From the NCBI GenBank assembly GCA_965223985.1, contig OZ245030.1, positions 62,001 through 126,000 on the forward strand: a stretch of 64,000 nucleotides of DNA, read 5' to 3'. The translations under genes were made by a program, and so were the position numbers. The notes under the pieces are model-generated. The model was not told where the DNA came from. It saw only the letters and a list, made by a program, of their open reading frames with translations, and ran no database searches. This DNA is from JAPPKS01 sp963667895. GTDB lineage: Bacteria; Poribacteria; WGA-4E; PCPOR2b. Below, one piece after another: positions 39,106 to 49,092 of the stretch. Positions within the stretch are counted from its first letter, which is position 1. Every line of letters begins with the position of its first letter.

Positions 39106-40296
39106 TTACGAGCTACTACCCTTCTGTTTCGAGGGTGCCGACGGGTTTAGCAAACGCGAATAGAGCAATTCAGTCAATCGGGTGTTATTTTTTGCACCGT
39201 ACAGATGTTCTGCTCTTGCACGTCCTGCGCGTCCCATCTGCTTAGAAAGGGCTCGATCTTCTGCAAGCAGCGATATTGCCGCGGTAAACGCTTTGGCATC
39301 CTCTGGGGGAACGAATACCCCGGTTTCTGGTGTAACCAGTTCTTGGCTACCTCCCAGGGATGTAGTGATTACAGGTTTACCAGCAGCCATCGCTTCAATA
39401 ATCATGCGAGGACAAGCTTCGGGGATAATCGAAGGGAGCAGCATCATATCAAGAAGCGCTGTTATCGCGCGCGTATCGGTCAGAAATCCAGTGAAAATCA
39501 CGAAATCCGCGAGCCCCAACTCACTAATTCGGGCCTTTAGGTAATTAAGGTAATCTCTATCCTTCGGAAAGTATGGCTTCCCCACGATAATCAGTTTTAT
39601 TCGGCCTTGATTGTTTAGCTGTGCCAGTGCCTCAATCAAGAAGTGGATTCCTTTCTCGAATGTAATACGGGTCACGATTCCCACCAATATGTCCTCAGGG
39701 TAGAGATTTAGATTCGATCGCACAGCTTCCACTTCCGCTGTTGGGATGGTAGATACGTCTAGTTCAACACCATTATATATGAGCACCTGCTTGGACTGGG
39801 GTGCAAAATTCCACCGGGTCGCTTTTGAAACCAGTATAACACTATCCACTAACTTCTCACCCATCCGATCCAATAGCCCATACGATGTGGCGTACCGTTT
39901 GTGCATGATAATCGGAATACCCTTGAATTTTGCGGCAGCCCCACCAATCAAAGCCGTTGCCAGGGAATTTGCATGGATGAGATTCACTTGCTTTTCTTTA
40001 ATCACTCGTAGAAGCTGGAGGACAGCTGCAATAAACCCTAAATCACCGATGAGGTCTCCGAATGTGAAACGACGGTGGAAATCCGTCTTTTCATGCGGTT
40101 CTGGAAGGTTGAACGGAATAACCGCATGTTCTGCCTTCCGCGCTTCCGCTGCAAGCGCGCTATCCGGCAAGCAACCGACGATTGGAGAAAATCGCGCCTT
40201 GTCCAGATATTTGAGCAGAAGTAGTAGGCTGCGCTGTCCTCCACCAATGGCAGATCCACTATCTAGATACAGGATGTTATACCGCTTGGATTTCAT
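39106..40296 (-). CDS. GT4-family glycosyltransferase
   Basis: A GT-B fold enzyme of 396 residues. N-terminal nucleotide-like motif YLDSGSAIGGGQRSLL. The C-terminal lobe has GIVTRITFEKGIHFLIEALAQL, KLIIVGKPYF, VIFTGFLTDTRAITALLDMMLLPSIIPEACPRMIIEAMAAGKPVITTSLGGSQELV with the E-x7-E donor-site pattern, and GVFVPPEDAKA. It probably acts on surface polysaccharide or LPS. No sugar cluster surrounds it, so donor and acceptor are unknown. Confidence 0.88.
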   Translation of the reverse strand: MKSKRYNILYLDSGSAIGGGQRSLLLLLKYLDKARFSPIVGCLPDSALAAEARKAEHAVIPFNLPEPHEKTDFHRRFTFGDLIGDLGFIAAVLQLLRVIKEKQVNLIHANSLATALIGGAAAKFKGIPIIMHKRYATSYGLLDRMGEKLVDSVILVSKATRWNFAPQSKQVLIYNGVELDVSTIPTAEVEAVRSNLNLYPEDILVGIVTRITFEKGIHFLIEALAQLNNQGRIKLIIVGKPYFPKDRDYLNYLKARISELGLADFVIFTGFLTDTRAITALLDMMLLPSIIPEACPRMIIEAMAAGKPVITTSLGGSQELVTPETGVFVPPEDAKAFTAAISLLAEDRALSKQMGRAGRARAEHLYGAKNNTRLTELLYSRLLNPSAPSKQKGSSS

Positions 40297-40515
40297 GTCT
40301 CACAATTTTACTGAAGAAATAACGCCGGTGGTCCCGATTTGTCAAGACATTGGAAGGTGCAAGCCCCTAAAGGAACTACTGTGTAACAAACGCGTAGGGT
40401 AGCGGCGGGGCTTGCACCGTTGACAACTAGATCAGCTCCGCCGAAGATAATGTTTAGATGATTGCGTTTCAATCCCATGTCGTTGTAAGTGCAGTACATG
40501 TGTGCAATCTAATCC

Positions 40516-40545
40516 TTGACATTTTTAAACATTTTCGATTATAAT
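40516..40545 (+). promoter_or_regulatory. Consensus sigma-70-type promoter
   Basis: TTGACA (40516-40521) and TATAAT (40540-40545) both match consensus exactly, with an 18-base spacer in A/T-rich DNA. It drives transcription toward the rhodanese gene at 40675, with an expected start near 40552. Confidence 0.85.
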
Positions 40546-40550
40546 TTGGG

Positions 40551-40569
40551 GCGTTTTTCAGAAAAACGC
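40551..40569 (+). promoter_or_regulatory. 5' leader hairpin at the transcript start
   Basis: GCGTTTTT, loop CAG, AAAAACGC: a perfect 8-bp stem at the expected +1, followed by TGTTTTAG. It may stabilise the RNA 5' end or act as a small early terminator. There is about 105 bases of leader from here to the start codon. Confidence 0.6.
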
Positions 40570-40674
40570 TGTTTTAGTTAAATAACCAATTCTATGTCAG
40601 ATTGAATTGATTTTTACTCTTGCCATTGAGATCATATTAGATATCGTGGATGGCCATATTAAGGGGGGAAACCG

Positions 40675-41109
40675 ATGCTGAAGGGCATTAAAACTGCTTT
40701 TCAAGATTTCTTCAACATGCGCTCTAGTAAAGGACACCTACCTAAGGCAGCGCCAAGCGCGCACGAAGCCATCCTTCCTTTCAATCCCGCCGAATATTCC
40801 ATCTCCCCACAACGCCTGAAACGTTCAATAGACGAAGGAAGGGATATTGTCCTGTTAGATGTCCGAGAGGAATGGGAATACCAAATTGTTCATCTCAATG
40901 CCGCGAAGTGGATTCCTTTAGGGGAGCTACCGCAACGAGCTTCCAAGCTTAACCCTTACGCGGAGATTGTCGTTTACTGTCACCGAGGGATGCGTAGTCT
41001 TGATGCGGCTTACCTTATGCAGCAACTTGGATTCAAGAGGGTCAAGAGTTTGGTTGGTGGTATCGACAAGTGGGCCAGAGAGATCGATTCAAATCTGCAG
41101 CGATATTGA
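40675..41109 (+). CDS. Rhodanese-like sulfurtransferase domain protein
   Basis: 144 residues: about 35 unconserved N-terminal residues, then one rhodanese domain (VLLDVREEWEYQIVHLNAAKWIPLGEL, IVVYCHRGMRSLDAAYLMQQLGF, LVGGIDKWA). The active-site loop CHRGMRS has the catalytic Cys102. A six-residue loop is the single-domain GlpE/PspE kind that carries sulfane sulfur. The RBS AAGGGGGG lies before ATG 40675. Its strong promoter suggests high expression. Confidence 0.9.
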   Translation: MLKGIKTAFQDFFNMRSSKGHLPKAAPSAHEAILPFNPAEYSISPQRLKRSIDEGRDIVLLDVREEWEYQIVHLNAAKWIPLGELPQRASKLNPYAEIVVYCHRGMRSLDAAYLMQQLGFKRVKSLVGGIDKWAREIDSNLQRY

Positions 41110-41162
41110 TTGAATCTGACGAAGGACGAAATGTGCTCATTAATAATCTTACGCTCTTCATC

Positions 41163-42152
41163 TTATTCAACTGACGGGGAACGGCGCAAAATCCAACCCC
41201 ATTCACCGAAAGCCCAGCAGCGATCTTTATCCACCGCGTGAAGGGCGCGAAGAGTAGAGGATACTCCGGATTTTTCGGGTGTCCATGTTAGCCCGCCATC
41301 AGTTGTGTGTAGAATAGCACCAAAATCGCCTACAGCCCATCCCGAGTGGCTATCAATGAAGACGACATCGTTCAGGTTGTCGTAGGAGTTTGTTTCTTGC
41401 TGACTCCAAGTCGCTCCGCCATCCTGAGTGTGGAGAATCAAACCTTCCTGGCCAGCGATCCACCCTACATGTTCAGTTATGAAATGCACATCCATAAGGT
41501 TATTGCCTACATTGGACGCTTGATCTTGCCACGTTGAACCGCCATCTGCCGTACGTTTAATTGTTCCAAACGATCCAACAACCCAACCGTGTGTTGGCGA
41601 TACAAAGTGGATACCTTCGAGGTGATTTCGCGTTTCGCCTAAGCGCACGCGATCGCCTTCCCCTGTCCAGCTTTCACCGCCATCGGTCGTCTTGAGTAAC
41701 GTATTGTCGGTTCCAACTATAAACCCGAACTGTTCGTTAATCAGCCACATGTCTATCAGACGAGTCCGGTTGCTCCCTTGTATGTTTTTCCGTTCCCATG
41801 TCTTACCGCTGTCCTTTGTCATTAAAATTGTGCCGCGTGCGCCTATGACAAAACCGAAATTTTCATTAAGGAAGTAGACACTCCAGAAATTAATCGGAGC
41901 CTCCATCTCAATGATCTGTTTTTTCCATGTTTCTCCACCGTCTGCGGTGTGCAAGATCAACCCATTAAAACCCACCGCCCAGCCGTGCGCTGCATCGGCA
42001 AAGTGAACAGCCTGGAGATCGCCTTCAACTCCATCGTTGCGAGCAAAATCATCATCTCGAACAATGGTCCACCTACCCCATGCGTTTAAGTTCGCTAGCC
42101 AGCCCGTAACTGATAATATGAAAATAATGGCGAAGATTCTTTTTAAATGCAT
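41163..42152 (-). CDS. Secreted YCF48/BNR-type beta-propeller protein
   Basis: From ATG 42152 (AGGGGA eight bases upstream) it has 329 residues. A signal peptide (MHLKRIFAIIFILSVTGWLANLNAWG) precedes about seven repeats with the pattern HGWAVG..G.ILHT.DGG.TW, as in YCF48-like and sialidase-type propellers. YCF48 itself helps photosystem II assembly, but the same propeller is common in secreted proteins of unknown role, so no function is claimed. The ORF can be read from 42179 with nine more residues. Confidence 0.85.
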   Translation of the reverse strand: MHLKRIFAIIFILSVTGWLANLNAWGRWTIVRDDDFARNDGVEGDLQAVHFADAAHGWAVGFNGLILHTADGGETWKKQIIEMEAPINFWSVYFLNENFGFVIGARGTILMTKDSGKTWERKNIQGSNRTRLIDMWLINEQFGFIVGTDNTLLKTTDGGESWTGEGDRVRLGETRNHLEGIHFVSPTHGWVVGSFGTIKRTADGGSTWQDQASNVGNNLMDVHFITEHVGWIAGQEGLILHTQDGGATWSQQETNSYDNLNDVVFIDSHSGWAVGDFGAILHTTDGGLTWTPEKSGVSSTLRALHAVDKDRCWAFGEWGWILRRSPSVE

Positions 42153-42612
42153 CGTAATTTTCCCCTTTCTAGTAGCCATGCTAGTGCTCGTCCTGCACAG
42201 TCAAAGAGTGCTTGCACGTTAAGTATGTAGAATCAATATGGTTGCTGCAAACCGTTATTCGCGTGCAATACCTTCTATTGTGCACGTGGACTGCTATAAA
42301 TGCCTTGTATGAAACTAAAATTGCTGAAATATTCGTAAGTGAGACAATGATTGTCACCACAACCGTTAGGATTTTCATTCCCTAAATCGTGTAAGGCTAT
42401 CCTTCGAGATATTGACGTGAACACTTGCTTATTTTTCTGAAGATGGGTCGCATCATAATTAATAACGGCAATTCGAATCCGTCCCGACTTTTCTATCCTA
42501 ACATCAACTAGTTTTTGGGGAGCGGACCTACGGTCGCGGTGCTCCTCTTGAGTTGGCGCAACATGTTACATGATGTACTCAAACTGGATGGATCCTCTGT
42601 TTGCAGCCGGTG
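42153..42612. other. Intergenic region
   Basis: 460 bases. A small minus-strand frame (42181-42378, MKILTVVVTIIVSLTN...) is hydrophobic at its start but lacks a usable ribosome-binding site spacing, so I do not call it. The rest shows nothing I can support. The MscS tail that should follow the truncated channel gene is absent. Confidence 0.4.
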
Positions 42613-43182
42613 TCAGTCATTTAGCCATTGTAGAGATTGAGGCGGTGCTAATTGTATTCCATTCCTCGTTCCTCCCACCTGATTAAGAATCACATGGGTT
42701 AGTGTGATATCCGTAACGTCGCCGGTGATGCCCGCAATAATGACCCGCTGCCCAATTCGAAATGGACGTTTGAGAATTAACATTAGCCACGCGGCGACAC
42801 CTGTTACTGGGGCTTGGAGAGACCAACTCATGACCATACCCAAAAAACCGGCGGAAATGCCAAGTGTTTTGAGGGAACCGCTAAAACCAATGAGGCCGAA
42901 GATCGCAATGACGACTGTCCAGATGTATTTCCACTTCGCCATGAAATTTGCGGCGTTTTCCTCTTTATAAGCACGTTTGTAGATGTATGCCTTCAGAGGG
43001 CGAGTGAGGATTGCTTTGACAACAAGCAACGCGGAAATGGTTATAATGCTCAAAAGCGGACCGCGCAATGGAGATTGGCTAATCAGGCTAATGAAGTCGC
43101 CAATCGAGACAAGGATATCAGACATCGTTTGCACGATTTTGTCCTTTAGATAGAGGTCTGTTCGGATTGTAGTGTCTGGCAT
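42613..43182 (-). pseudogene. Truncated MscS-type mechanosensitive channel
   Basis: The first 180 residues are a small MscS: three membrane segments, the pore-lining helix region (GISAGFLGMVMSWSLQAPVTGVAAWLMLILKRPF) and the start of the beta domain (RIGQRVIIAGITGDVTDITLTHVILNQVGGT). It then ends abruptly (RNGIQLAPPQSLQWLND). None of the three downstream frames contains the expected IPNA.. beta domain or the C-terminal cage, so the rest has been lost. It could be a short expressed channel remnant, but it lacks the conserved vestibule. Confidence 0.7.
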
Positions 43183-44561
43183 TTATTGTGCAGGAATGGG
43201 GCAATCCGAACATGTACTTAGGAGCCCTCTGTATTCAAAATAACCTGTCATACAATAATAGCAACAACGCCTGAAAACCGCCAGATGCCCTAAGTTATAC
43301 TGCAAGTGTAAGTGCCCCGGCTAATCTGGTCGTGATATTGAATGCCAACAGCAAATCACGGTTATCGAAATTGGTATCTATCTGGGCGGTAAATCGTGGT
43401 AGTCAAAATTCAAGAGCGAACTCGCAACGTTCTGACAATTAGAATCGATCGCCGCATGTCACAGTCGATAGTTCATTTCTGATTGGCATAGCGGTCCGGG
43501 GTCTTCGAAGTGAAGAACTCGGTACTCCGCGAGTGGTTGGATTACCCAGCGTATTTTGCTAAATTGTAATTGCGTAGTTGCCTACGCCTTACCGTGAAGA
43601 TTCTCAAATATCCTCGACTTGTCACTCGTTATTTGGTTCCGCCGATACATTGGGTGTGAACGGACACAGCATGTCGGAAAATAAAACAAACATACGCCGG
43701 TCTGTTTCCAAGACCATTTTCCACTCACCACAATCCAAGAACGTCGGACATTGACCCATTACACGTGAACTAACACTCCAATCCACTATATTTTATCATT
43801 TACTGACAGTTTTGTCACTTGAATTTTTGATTTTGATGTTTCCCTTCAAGGGCCTTGCACAACCAGCTATTCCCGTCCATGCTTAGTTCTTGGTAAAGAC
43901 AGCAATCCATTAACAGCATCAAATAATCGCATACACTGATTTGTGAATCGAGTGCAGGTTAGCCAATTCCATAGATTACGTAGTTTCAATAGCCGGTGTC
44001 ACTACACTGACCTGACTGGATGAGACATTCACTTTGATACACGGATGTCGAAAATCATTCTGTTCATCGGTATTGAATTCAGTGGTAGAGCAGGTTCCGT
44101 AATGTAAATAGCCTGCGATATGCCCCGATCACATCCTACCACCTACGCACATCTAGCATAGAAACTTTGTCAGCCGACAAAACTCTACAGACTAGGTTTT
44201 GAGTGGAACGGCAATAGAGTTCCCAAACTATCTTGCCATCGCATCGCAATCTTTGGGTATCAACTCCACCGTTGTCCTCTACTAGACTCTTACATCTTGA
44301 CTTCAAACTGCCCCCCGCGGATTGCCGTTTAGCCTGATTCCGTTTCAAGTCGCAGGAGTTTTCCGAATATAGGCTTGACGAAGTGAAATTCTTCATGGTA
44401 AAACAAGGGCTAAAGTACATCCTGTTGAATATATTGAGTTGCTGCGCAGATTCTCTCAATACGAAGTACGTTCACCGTGTGACCTAAACAGTTTGTGGAG
44501 TGCAAAACGCCGCCCGCAGTACCGCGCGGACGTATAAAGTGTTAAAGCGAAGAGGATTGCT
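43183..44561. other. Long gene-free region
   Basis: About 1.4 kb with no credible gene on either strand. The longest frame (44136-44459, minus) has no family features or natural composition. I see no tRNA, rRNA, array or clear repeat. It may be decayed coding DNA or contain an unknown RNA. Confidence 0.5.
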
Positions 44562-45374
44562 ATGAAGTTATCAGATGAGCATTTGAGGACTTTCGAGGAG
44601 CAGGGATTTGTCGTCGTCGAAGATTTCTATCCGGAAGAGATAAGAGCTCGCATTGTCGCTACTCTCCACAAGACCCTTCCACCTTGGGAAGTTGTCAAAG
44701 ACCAGCCACCCAAAACTGGTATGTTGACCGACGACTTTCCGTATTCCGAGATGCTGTTCAATGAGCTCACTGTTGATCCGTACCTCATCGACTTTGTTCA
44801 GCGGGCTCTTGAGACTGAAGACATCCACTTTCGGTATGCTCACAATTGGGTGAAGTATCCCGGTTGCTCAGCTTTCCCGGAATTGCACATTGATAACGGC
44901 AACAACTCGTTGCTTCCTCCCTGCGACGACAAGAGGTACGCGCAGATTAGCTGTTGGTACTTTCCGGAAGAGGTACGGGCGGACCATGCACCGATGCTGG
45001 TTATTCCTAAGCCATTCGGTAAGGATTTGACCAAGAAAGTTTCGCTTGAGGTGCCGGCGGGAGCCCAGATGATTTTCAACACTTATTTATGGCATTCGGC
45101 GACAGCGTTTAAAGGAAAGAACATGCAGCGTTATTCCGTCACACGAATTTATGGACGTGCGGATCACTACTGGGAGGGTGTGCGCAGTTTCACAAACCTA
45201 GGGCGAAACGAGTATTTCAGGCATTTCATCGGCGCACTTACGGCGAGGGAGCGAGGATTTTTCAGACTCCCTCCAGCCGGGCACCCTTATTACATCGGCA
45301 AGACACTTGACCTGCTGGAAGAGCAGTATCCGGGCTGGAACGCGAGAGGCGAATATGCTCCGGTGGGACATTAA
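44562..45374 (+). CDS. Phytanoyl-CoA dioxygenase (PhyH) family protein
   Basis: An Fe(II)/2-oxoglutarate oxygenase. 270 residues. Start LSDEHLRTFEEQGFVVVEDFY is the usual PhyH opening. The metal triad is HID (His109, Asp111) and the distal His178 in YLWHSATA, and a 2-oxoglutarate-type Arg lies in RYSVTR (about 190-195). This family is greatly expanded in some sponge symbionts. The substrate is unknown. It stands alone between two non-coding stretches. Confidence 0.9.
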   Translation: MKLSDEHLRTFEEQGFVVVEDFYPEEIRARIVATLHKTLPPWEVVKDQPPKTGMLTDDFPYSEMLFNELTVDPYLIDFVQRALETEDIHFRYAHNWVKYPGCSAFPELHIDNGNNSLLPPCDDKRYAQISCWYFPEEVRADHAPMLVIPKPFGKDLTKKVSLEVPAGAQMIFNTYLWHSATAFKGKNMQRYSVTRIYGRADHYWEGVRSFTNLGRNEYFRHFIGALTARERGFFRLPPAGHPYYIGKTLDLLEEQYPGWNARGEYAPVGH

Positions 45375-45662
45375 CCCTTGCAATACTCCGTGTAAGTGAC
45401 ATCTGGCTCAAGTTGGGCGATATTGAATACAGGGGTTTGAGTGGACACATGCGATTCCTATCGGAAGGAAAACAATGGAGGCGTTTGAGGATTGAAAAAG
45501 AGTCGATTTTTTGATTAGAGATAGTGTTCGATTGGGCGATTAAATCAGTTAGGTCCATTGTAACATAAGACACCATCTTACGCTACAGAAAGTGCTGGAT
45601 TATACTGTCATCCTTCATGAGAATCGACCTACGACTCAAACCGAAAAAGAAGGGAAAACATA

Positions 45663-46441
45663 ATGGCGAGCCAGAACCTTCAAAATCAGATTGTTGGAAA
45701 TGACCGCGCTTCGATGGTTTTAATTCACGCTGGTGAATTCCTTATGGGCGCTACTGATGGCGATGATATGGGTTACACAAGAGAGTTTCAAAAAGAAAAA
45801 CCGCAGCATGTCGTCTATTTGGATGCTTTCTACATCAATATTTTCCAAGCCACAAATGCCCAATATAAGAAATTCATGGAGGCTACGGGACACCGCGCGC
45901 CAGGGCAATGGAACAAGCCCGAGTTCAACGCACCGAATAATCCTGTTGTCGGCGTGGGTTGGTACGACGCGGTAGCGTATGCCGAGTGGGCGGGAAAACG
46001 ACTTCCAACCGAAGCGGAATGGGAAAATGCTGCACGCGGTGGGCTTGTGAACGCGCGATACCCCTGGGGTGATAAACCACCAGATGGGATACAGTGCAAC
46101 TTCAAAGATCGCGACACCGACACGGACATTCTGTACGACGAGACAATTAACGACGGCTACAGGTATACGGCTCCTGTTGGGAGTTATCCGCCCAACGGCT
46201 ATGGGCTCTATGACATGGCGGGTAACGTCTTCGAATGGTGTGCCGATGATCGCATGACTACGCCCTATCCCAAAAGCAAAACCCGATTGGTGCGACTGAT
46301 GGCCCAGATCGTTCGGTTCGTGGCGGTGATTTCTTGGGACCGATTTTTCATGTGCGCTGTTCTCGCCGCGGTGCCTGTCCAGCCCGCATCGCCCCAGGCA
46401 ATACCGGTTTTCGTTGTGTCGTATCGGTTGAAGCGCAATGA
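45663..46441 (+). pseudogene. Formylglycine-generating-enzyme-like protein, frameshifted
   Basis: An SUMF1/FGE-sulfatase domain protein: MVLIHAGEFLMGATDGDD, PQHVVYLDAFYINIFQATNAQYKKF, VGVGWYDAVAYAEWAGKRLPTEAEWENAARGG, YPWG and GNVFEWCAD. At about 46278-46281 a run of four A should have five. With one A added, the frame continues as NPIGATDGPDRSVRGGDF..RCSRRGACPARIAPGNTGFRCVV and stops at TGA 46439-46441. Without it the ORF runs on out of frame to 46499. The Cys pair of true FGE is not in the expected place, so it is likely a general PvdO/SUMF1-like domain. A single-base slip could be a sequencing error. Confidence 0.8.
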
Positions 46442-46698
46442 ACTTGTCGTCATCGGTGCGGTCAGACCTTCGCAGTGGCGGCTTCAAGGTTGTGGCTAGA
46501 GCCCTGTATCATGCGGCGTGGCAATTCTTTACACAACATCTCGCCGAACATCACCACGCGGATAATCCAGAGCGAAGGGCTGACCCCCCGGCAGTGGATT
46601 CGAGTCAAGAATCCTAGTCCAACAACATTCTACCGGAAAACTAAGGTGAAACACCTATGAATCTTTACTTTCAAAAACTAGAACCGGAGGATAACACA

Positions 46699-47079
46699 AT
46701 GTTTAGCACTGGCGGTTGGAAGCAAAAAGCAGGTTTAATGGCGTTGGGTAGTATTTTCACGATTATCGGGATGCTCTTTGCAATCGGAATGTTGCCGTCG
46801 GTTACGGCGCAAAGAGATAAGTTTGACACGATACAGTGTTCTAGGCTAGTGGTCGTTAATGCGGCGGGGATAAACGAGGTGATTCTCGATGGTAATGAAC
46901 ATGGCGGTGCTGTCGTTGTCTCTGGCAAAGATGGGGAACCGATGGTGGGTCTCGGTATCACCGAACATGGCGGTCGTGTCATTGTCTTCGGCAAAGGCGA
47001 GGGCAAAGCGGGCATGGGTATCAATGAAAACGGCAACGGCGTTGTCACCACTTGGGACACAAACGGCTATCGACAATGA
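46699..47079 (+). CDS. Membrane-anchored protein with Gly-rich beta repeats, unknown function
   Basis: From ATG 46699 (GGAGG nine bases upstream) it has 126 residues. A transmembrane or signal segment (AGLMALGSIFTIIGMLFAIGMLPSVTAQ) is followed by short beta-type repeats with the pattern NEHGG.VVV.GKDGEP, TEHGGRVIVFGKGEG and NENGNGVVTTWDTNG. This suggests a small beta-solenoid or sheet exposed outside the membrane. I do not recognise a family with a known role. ATG 46657 is an alternative start. Confidence 0.6.
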   Translation: MFSTGGWKQKAGLMALGSIFTIIGMLFAIGMLPSVTAQRDKFDTIQCSRLVVVNAAGINEVILDGNEHGGAVVVSGKDGEPMVGLGITEHGGRVIVFGKGEGKAGMGINENGNGVVTTWDTNGYRQ

Positions 47080-47539
47080 GGGGGCATCATGCAACTAGGA
47101 CTTAAATCACTGGGTGAGATACATATAGCGTCCCCCTTAGCATCGCAGGCCGGCTATTACTGTCTTTGACCTGCCTCGTTGAGGAGGAGGGTTGAAAAGG
47201 CTTTTGTCGTTATCTGATTGCGTGAAATCCTGGGACATACAACAAAAAGGCTACCGATTTGCCGTGCACGACGCTAGTTCGGACAACTACCGACATCCGC
47301 TTTATACGGGCTTGCATTTTGCGGATGCAACGATGACGTTTGTGAAAAAAACGAGACCGGTAACCGAAAGGTGCAGGTTGTCAGAATGCTGAATAGTGGA
47401 ACCTGTTAAAGAAATTGTGGAAATCCTCCGTGCGGCAAAATGCGAAAGCTTCTAACAACGCAGCCTTGCGCAGCCGGTGGTTTTTCGCTCATCACGTCAA
47501 TGACCGTCCTCAGATTCCGGCTGAGGTCGCAGTCTTCAT
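47080..47539. other. Intergenic region
   Basis: 460 bases with a weak plus-strand frame (47192-47392) that has no family features. No repeat or RNA seen. Confidence 0.4.
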
Positions 47540-48772
47540 TCAGCGGTACAGTTTCAATAGATGTCTGGCGAGAGAGAGATTTCCCGAGAACAGCAAGCCT
47601 GAAGCCTTGTCTAAGTCTTTGATGACCAACGGGTTGTCTTGGTATTTCTTCTTGAGGAGATAAAGTGCTACGGGAAGCCTCAAATCTGTCGCGACATATA
47701 TGAAGGACTTGCCCAGTGCTGTTCTGCTGCGAGATTGAATCATTTCCAGATAGCGATACCCCATCCCTACTGTCGGCTCAATCATAGTTCCTTCGCCATA
47801 GTCATTCCAGGTCACCAGCTGGATGATTTCCGACGCGCTGTTGAGTCCTATATCCAGGGTGTTTGCAAAGGTCTGACCGTCTTGATCGTCAAGAAAGCCA
47901 TAACTTCTGTGTAGCCCAACATCTTGGTAGATATCGTGGAATTTCGGAAACGCTGCCCCGATGATAGCTCTTCCGTCTTGGCTACTATTATAAAGCTGGT
48001 CTAGGTATTGATGCCATTGAGAAGGGCTTGTTACCCCGCCGTGCATCGGAGGCCACCCAAATGCACCATCGGGGGCACCTTCTTGTATGCGATTGAGCGT
48101 GTAGAAGAAAGGGCGTTTGGGTAAAAGGGAGAATAGTTGGTTCCATTGGTCAGCTTGAAAATACTGGGGACCAAATACGAACAATGCTGGCCTAGCATCA
48201 ACTTTGAGATACCCTTGTGAATTAAACCAGTTTTTCTGTAGAAAGCGCATGACCTCCTGACCATGCTTAACCGCGTCTTCTTCAGGGAGGTGTCCCTCTT
48301 GAATCATCTTTCTTATCGTCCGGTCTTCATAACAGATGGCAAATTGCAATCTCGCTTTCTGAAGCTGGTTGATGATATGCACTGTGTTACGGTGAATGGT
48401 GGCGTAATCGTAGAAGTCCTCAATGCCGTACCAGTCGATAATGACCCCATCAATACCGGTGAATTTCATCAGAAGAACCTGACATTCGAGGACATCGGAA
48501 TCACTTGAGTCGTATGTGCCGATGAGTGGATAGTCGTGTGAGGCGATAGAACGCCTGCCATCTGCATCCACTTTATCCGGGTTGTAATGATTCATCGTCC
48601 AATGCCATCCCCAGTGTCCACTGATCGGTTTGGATGCGTACCAGGGCATATAATGCGACATGAGTATCTTCTTCCCCGTGGCAGCGCTTGGGTCTGATGA
48701 ATTACCGGAGCGAAGCATTCCGATCATTACTACCGGGATTAGCAAAAGATATTTCATCTGATGTTTTTTCAA
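47540..48772 (-). CDS. Secreted GH99/GH71-like glycoside hydrolase family protein
   Basis: 410 residues with an N-terminal signal peptide (KYLLLIPVVMIGMLRSGNSS). The opening HYMPWYASKPISGHWGWHW, the block GTYDSSDSDVLECQVLLMKFTGIDGVIIDWYGIED and the late VTWNDYGEGTMIEPT are typical of GH99-like (endo-mannosidase-type) and GH71-like domains. The acidic residues of the IDWYG and NDYGEGT blocks are in place. The likely role is breakdown of extracellular glycans, perhaps from the host. The exact substrate is not clear. Confidence 0.82.
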   Translation of the reverse strand: MKKHQMKYLLLIPVVMIGMLRSGNSSDPSAATGKKILMSHYMPWYASKPISGHWGWHWTMNHYNPDKVDADGRRSIASHDYPLIGTYDSSDSDVLECQVLLMKFTGIDGVIIDWYGIEDFYDYATIHRNTVHIINQLQKARLQFAICYEDRTIRKMIQEGHLPEEDAVKHGQEVMRFLQKNWFNSQGYLKVDARPALFVFGPQYFQADQWNQLFSLLPKRPFFYTLNRIQEGAPDGAFGWPPMHGGVTSPSQWHQYLDQLYNSSQDGRAIIGAAFPKFHDIYQDVGLHRSYGFLDDQDGQTFANTLDIGLNSASEIIQLVTWNDYGEGTMIEPTVGMGYRYLEMIQSRSRTALGKSFIYVATDLRLPVALYLLKKKYQDNPLVIKDLDKASGLLFSGNLSLARHLLKLYR

Positions 48773-49092
48773 TTATAGCAAAAACACGGTAGACAACTTT
48801 GGTGGTATTGACACTTGAGCGCTCGTTCCAACAAGTAAGGTGGGCTTATCTTTTACCCAATGGCAGAGGTACGACCAGTGCCATCTCAACCGAACCTATG
48901 GTGACAAACAGAAAACTTGCTGGTATGGAAAACGCATGATTCCCTTTCGAATGAAAACGGAATAATGAGAAACTGAATTGGCGCGATGGGAGGACATTTT
49001 GTCGAGAATCCTTTTGAGTTAACGTCAAAATTTGAGCTAAGGCTTAGAGGTACTCGGTCACCCTCTGTCTGAATGGTACGCAGTAATGCGAT
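48773..49092. other. Intergenic region
   Basis: 320 bases with nothing that I can support beyond the presumed promoter of the minus-strand GH99-like gene. Confidence 0.4.

Noticed and set aside
42181..42378. Small hydrophobic minus-strand ORF upstream of the propeller gene
   Set aside because: The only Shine-Dalgarno-like site touches the ATG; no conserved motif; the tail is not protein-like.
42466..42490. T-loop-like TTCGAATCC suggesting a tRNA
   Set aside because: No acceptor, D or anticodon stems can be formed with the upstream sequence.
44136..44459. 107-residue minus-strand ORF in the gene-free region
   Set aside because: No recognisable domain and unnatural composition; likely chance.
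45720..46487. 255-residue minus-strand ORF
   Set aside because: Antisense to the FGE-like gene, whose sense frame is clearly a known family.
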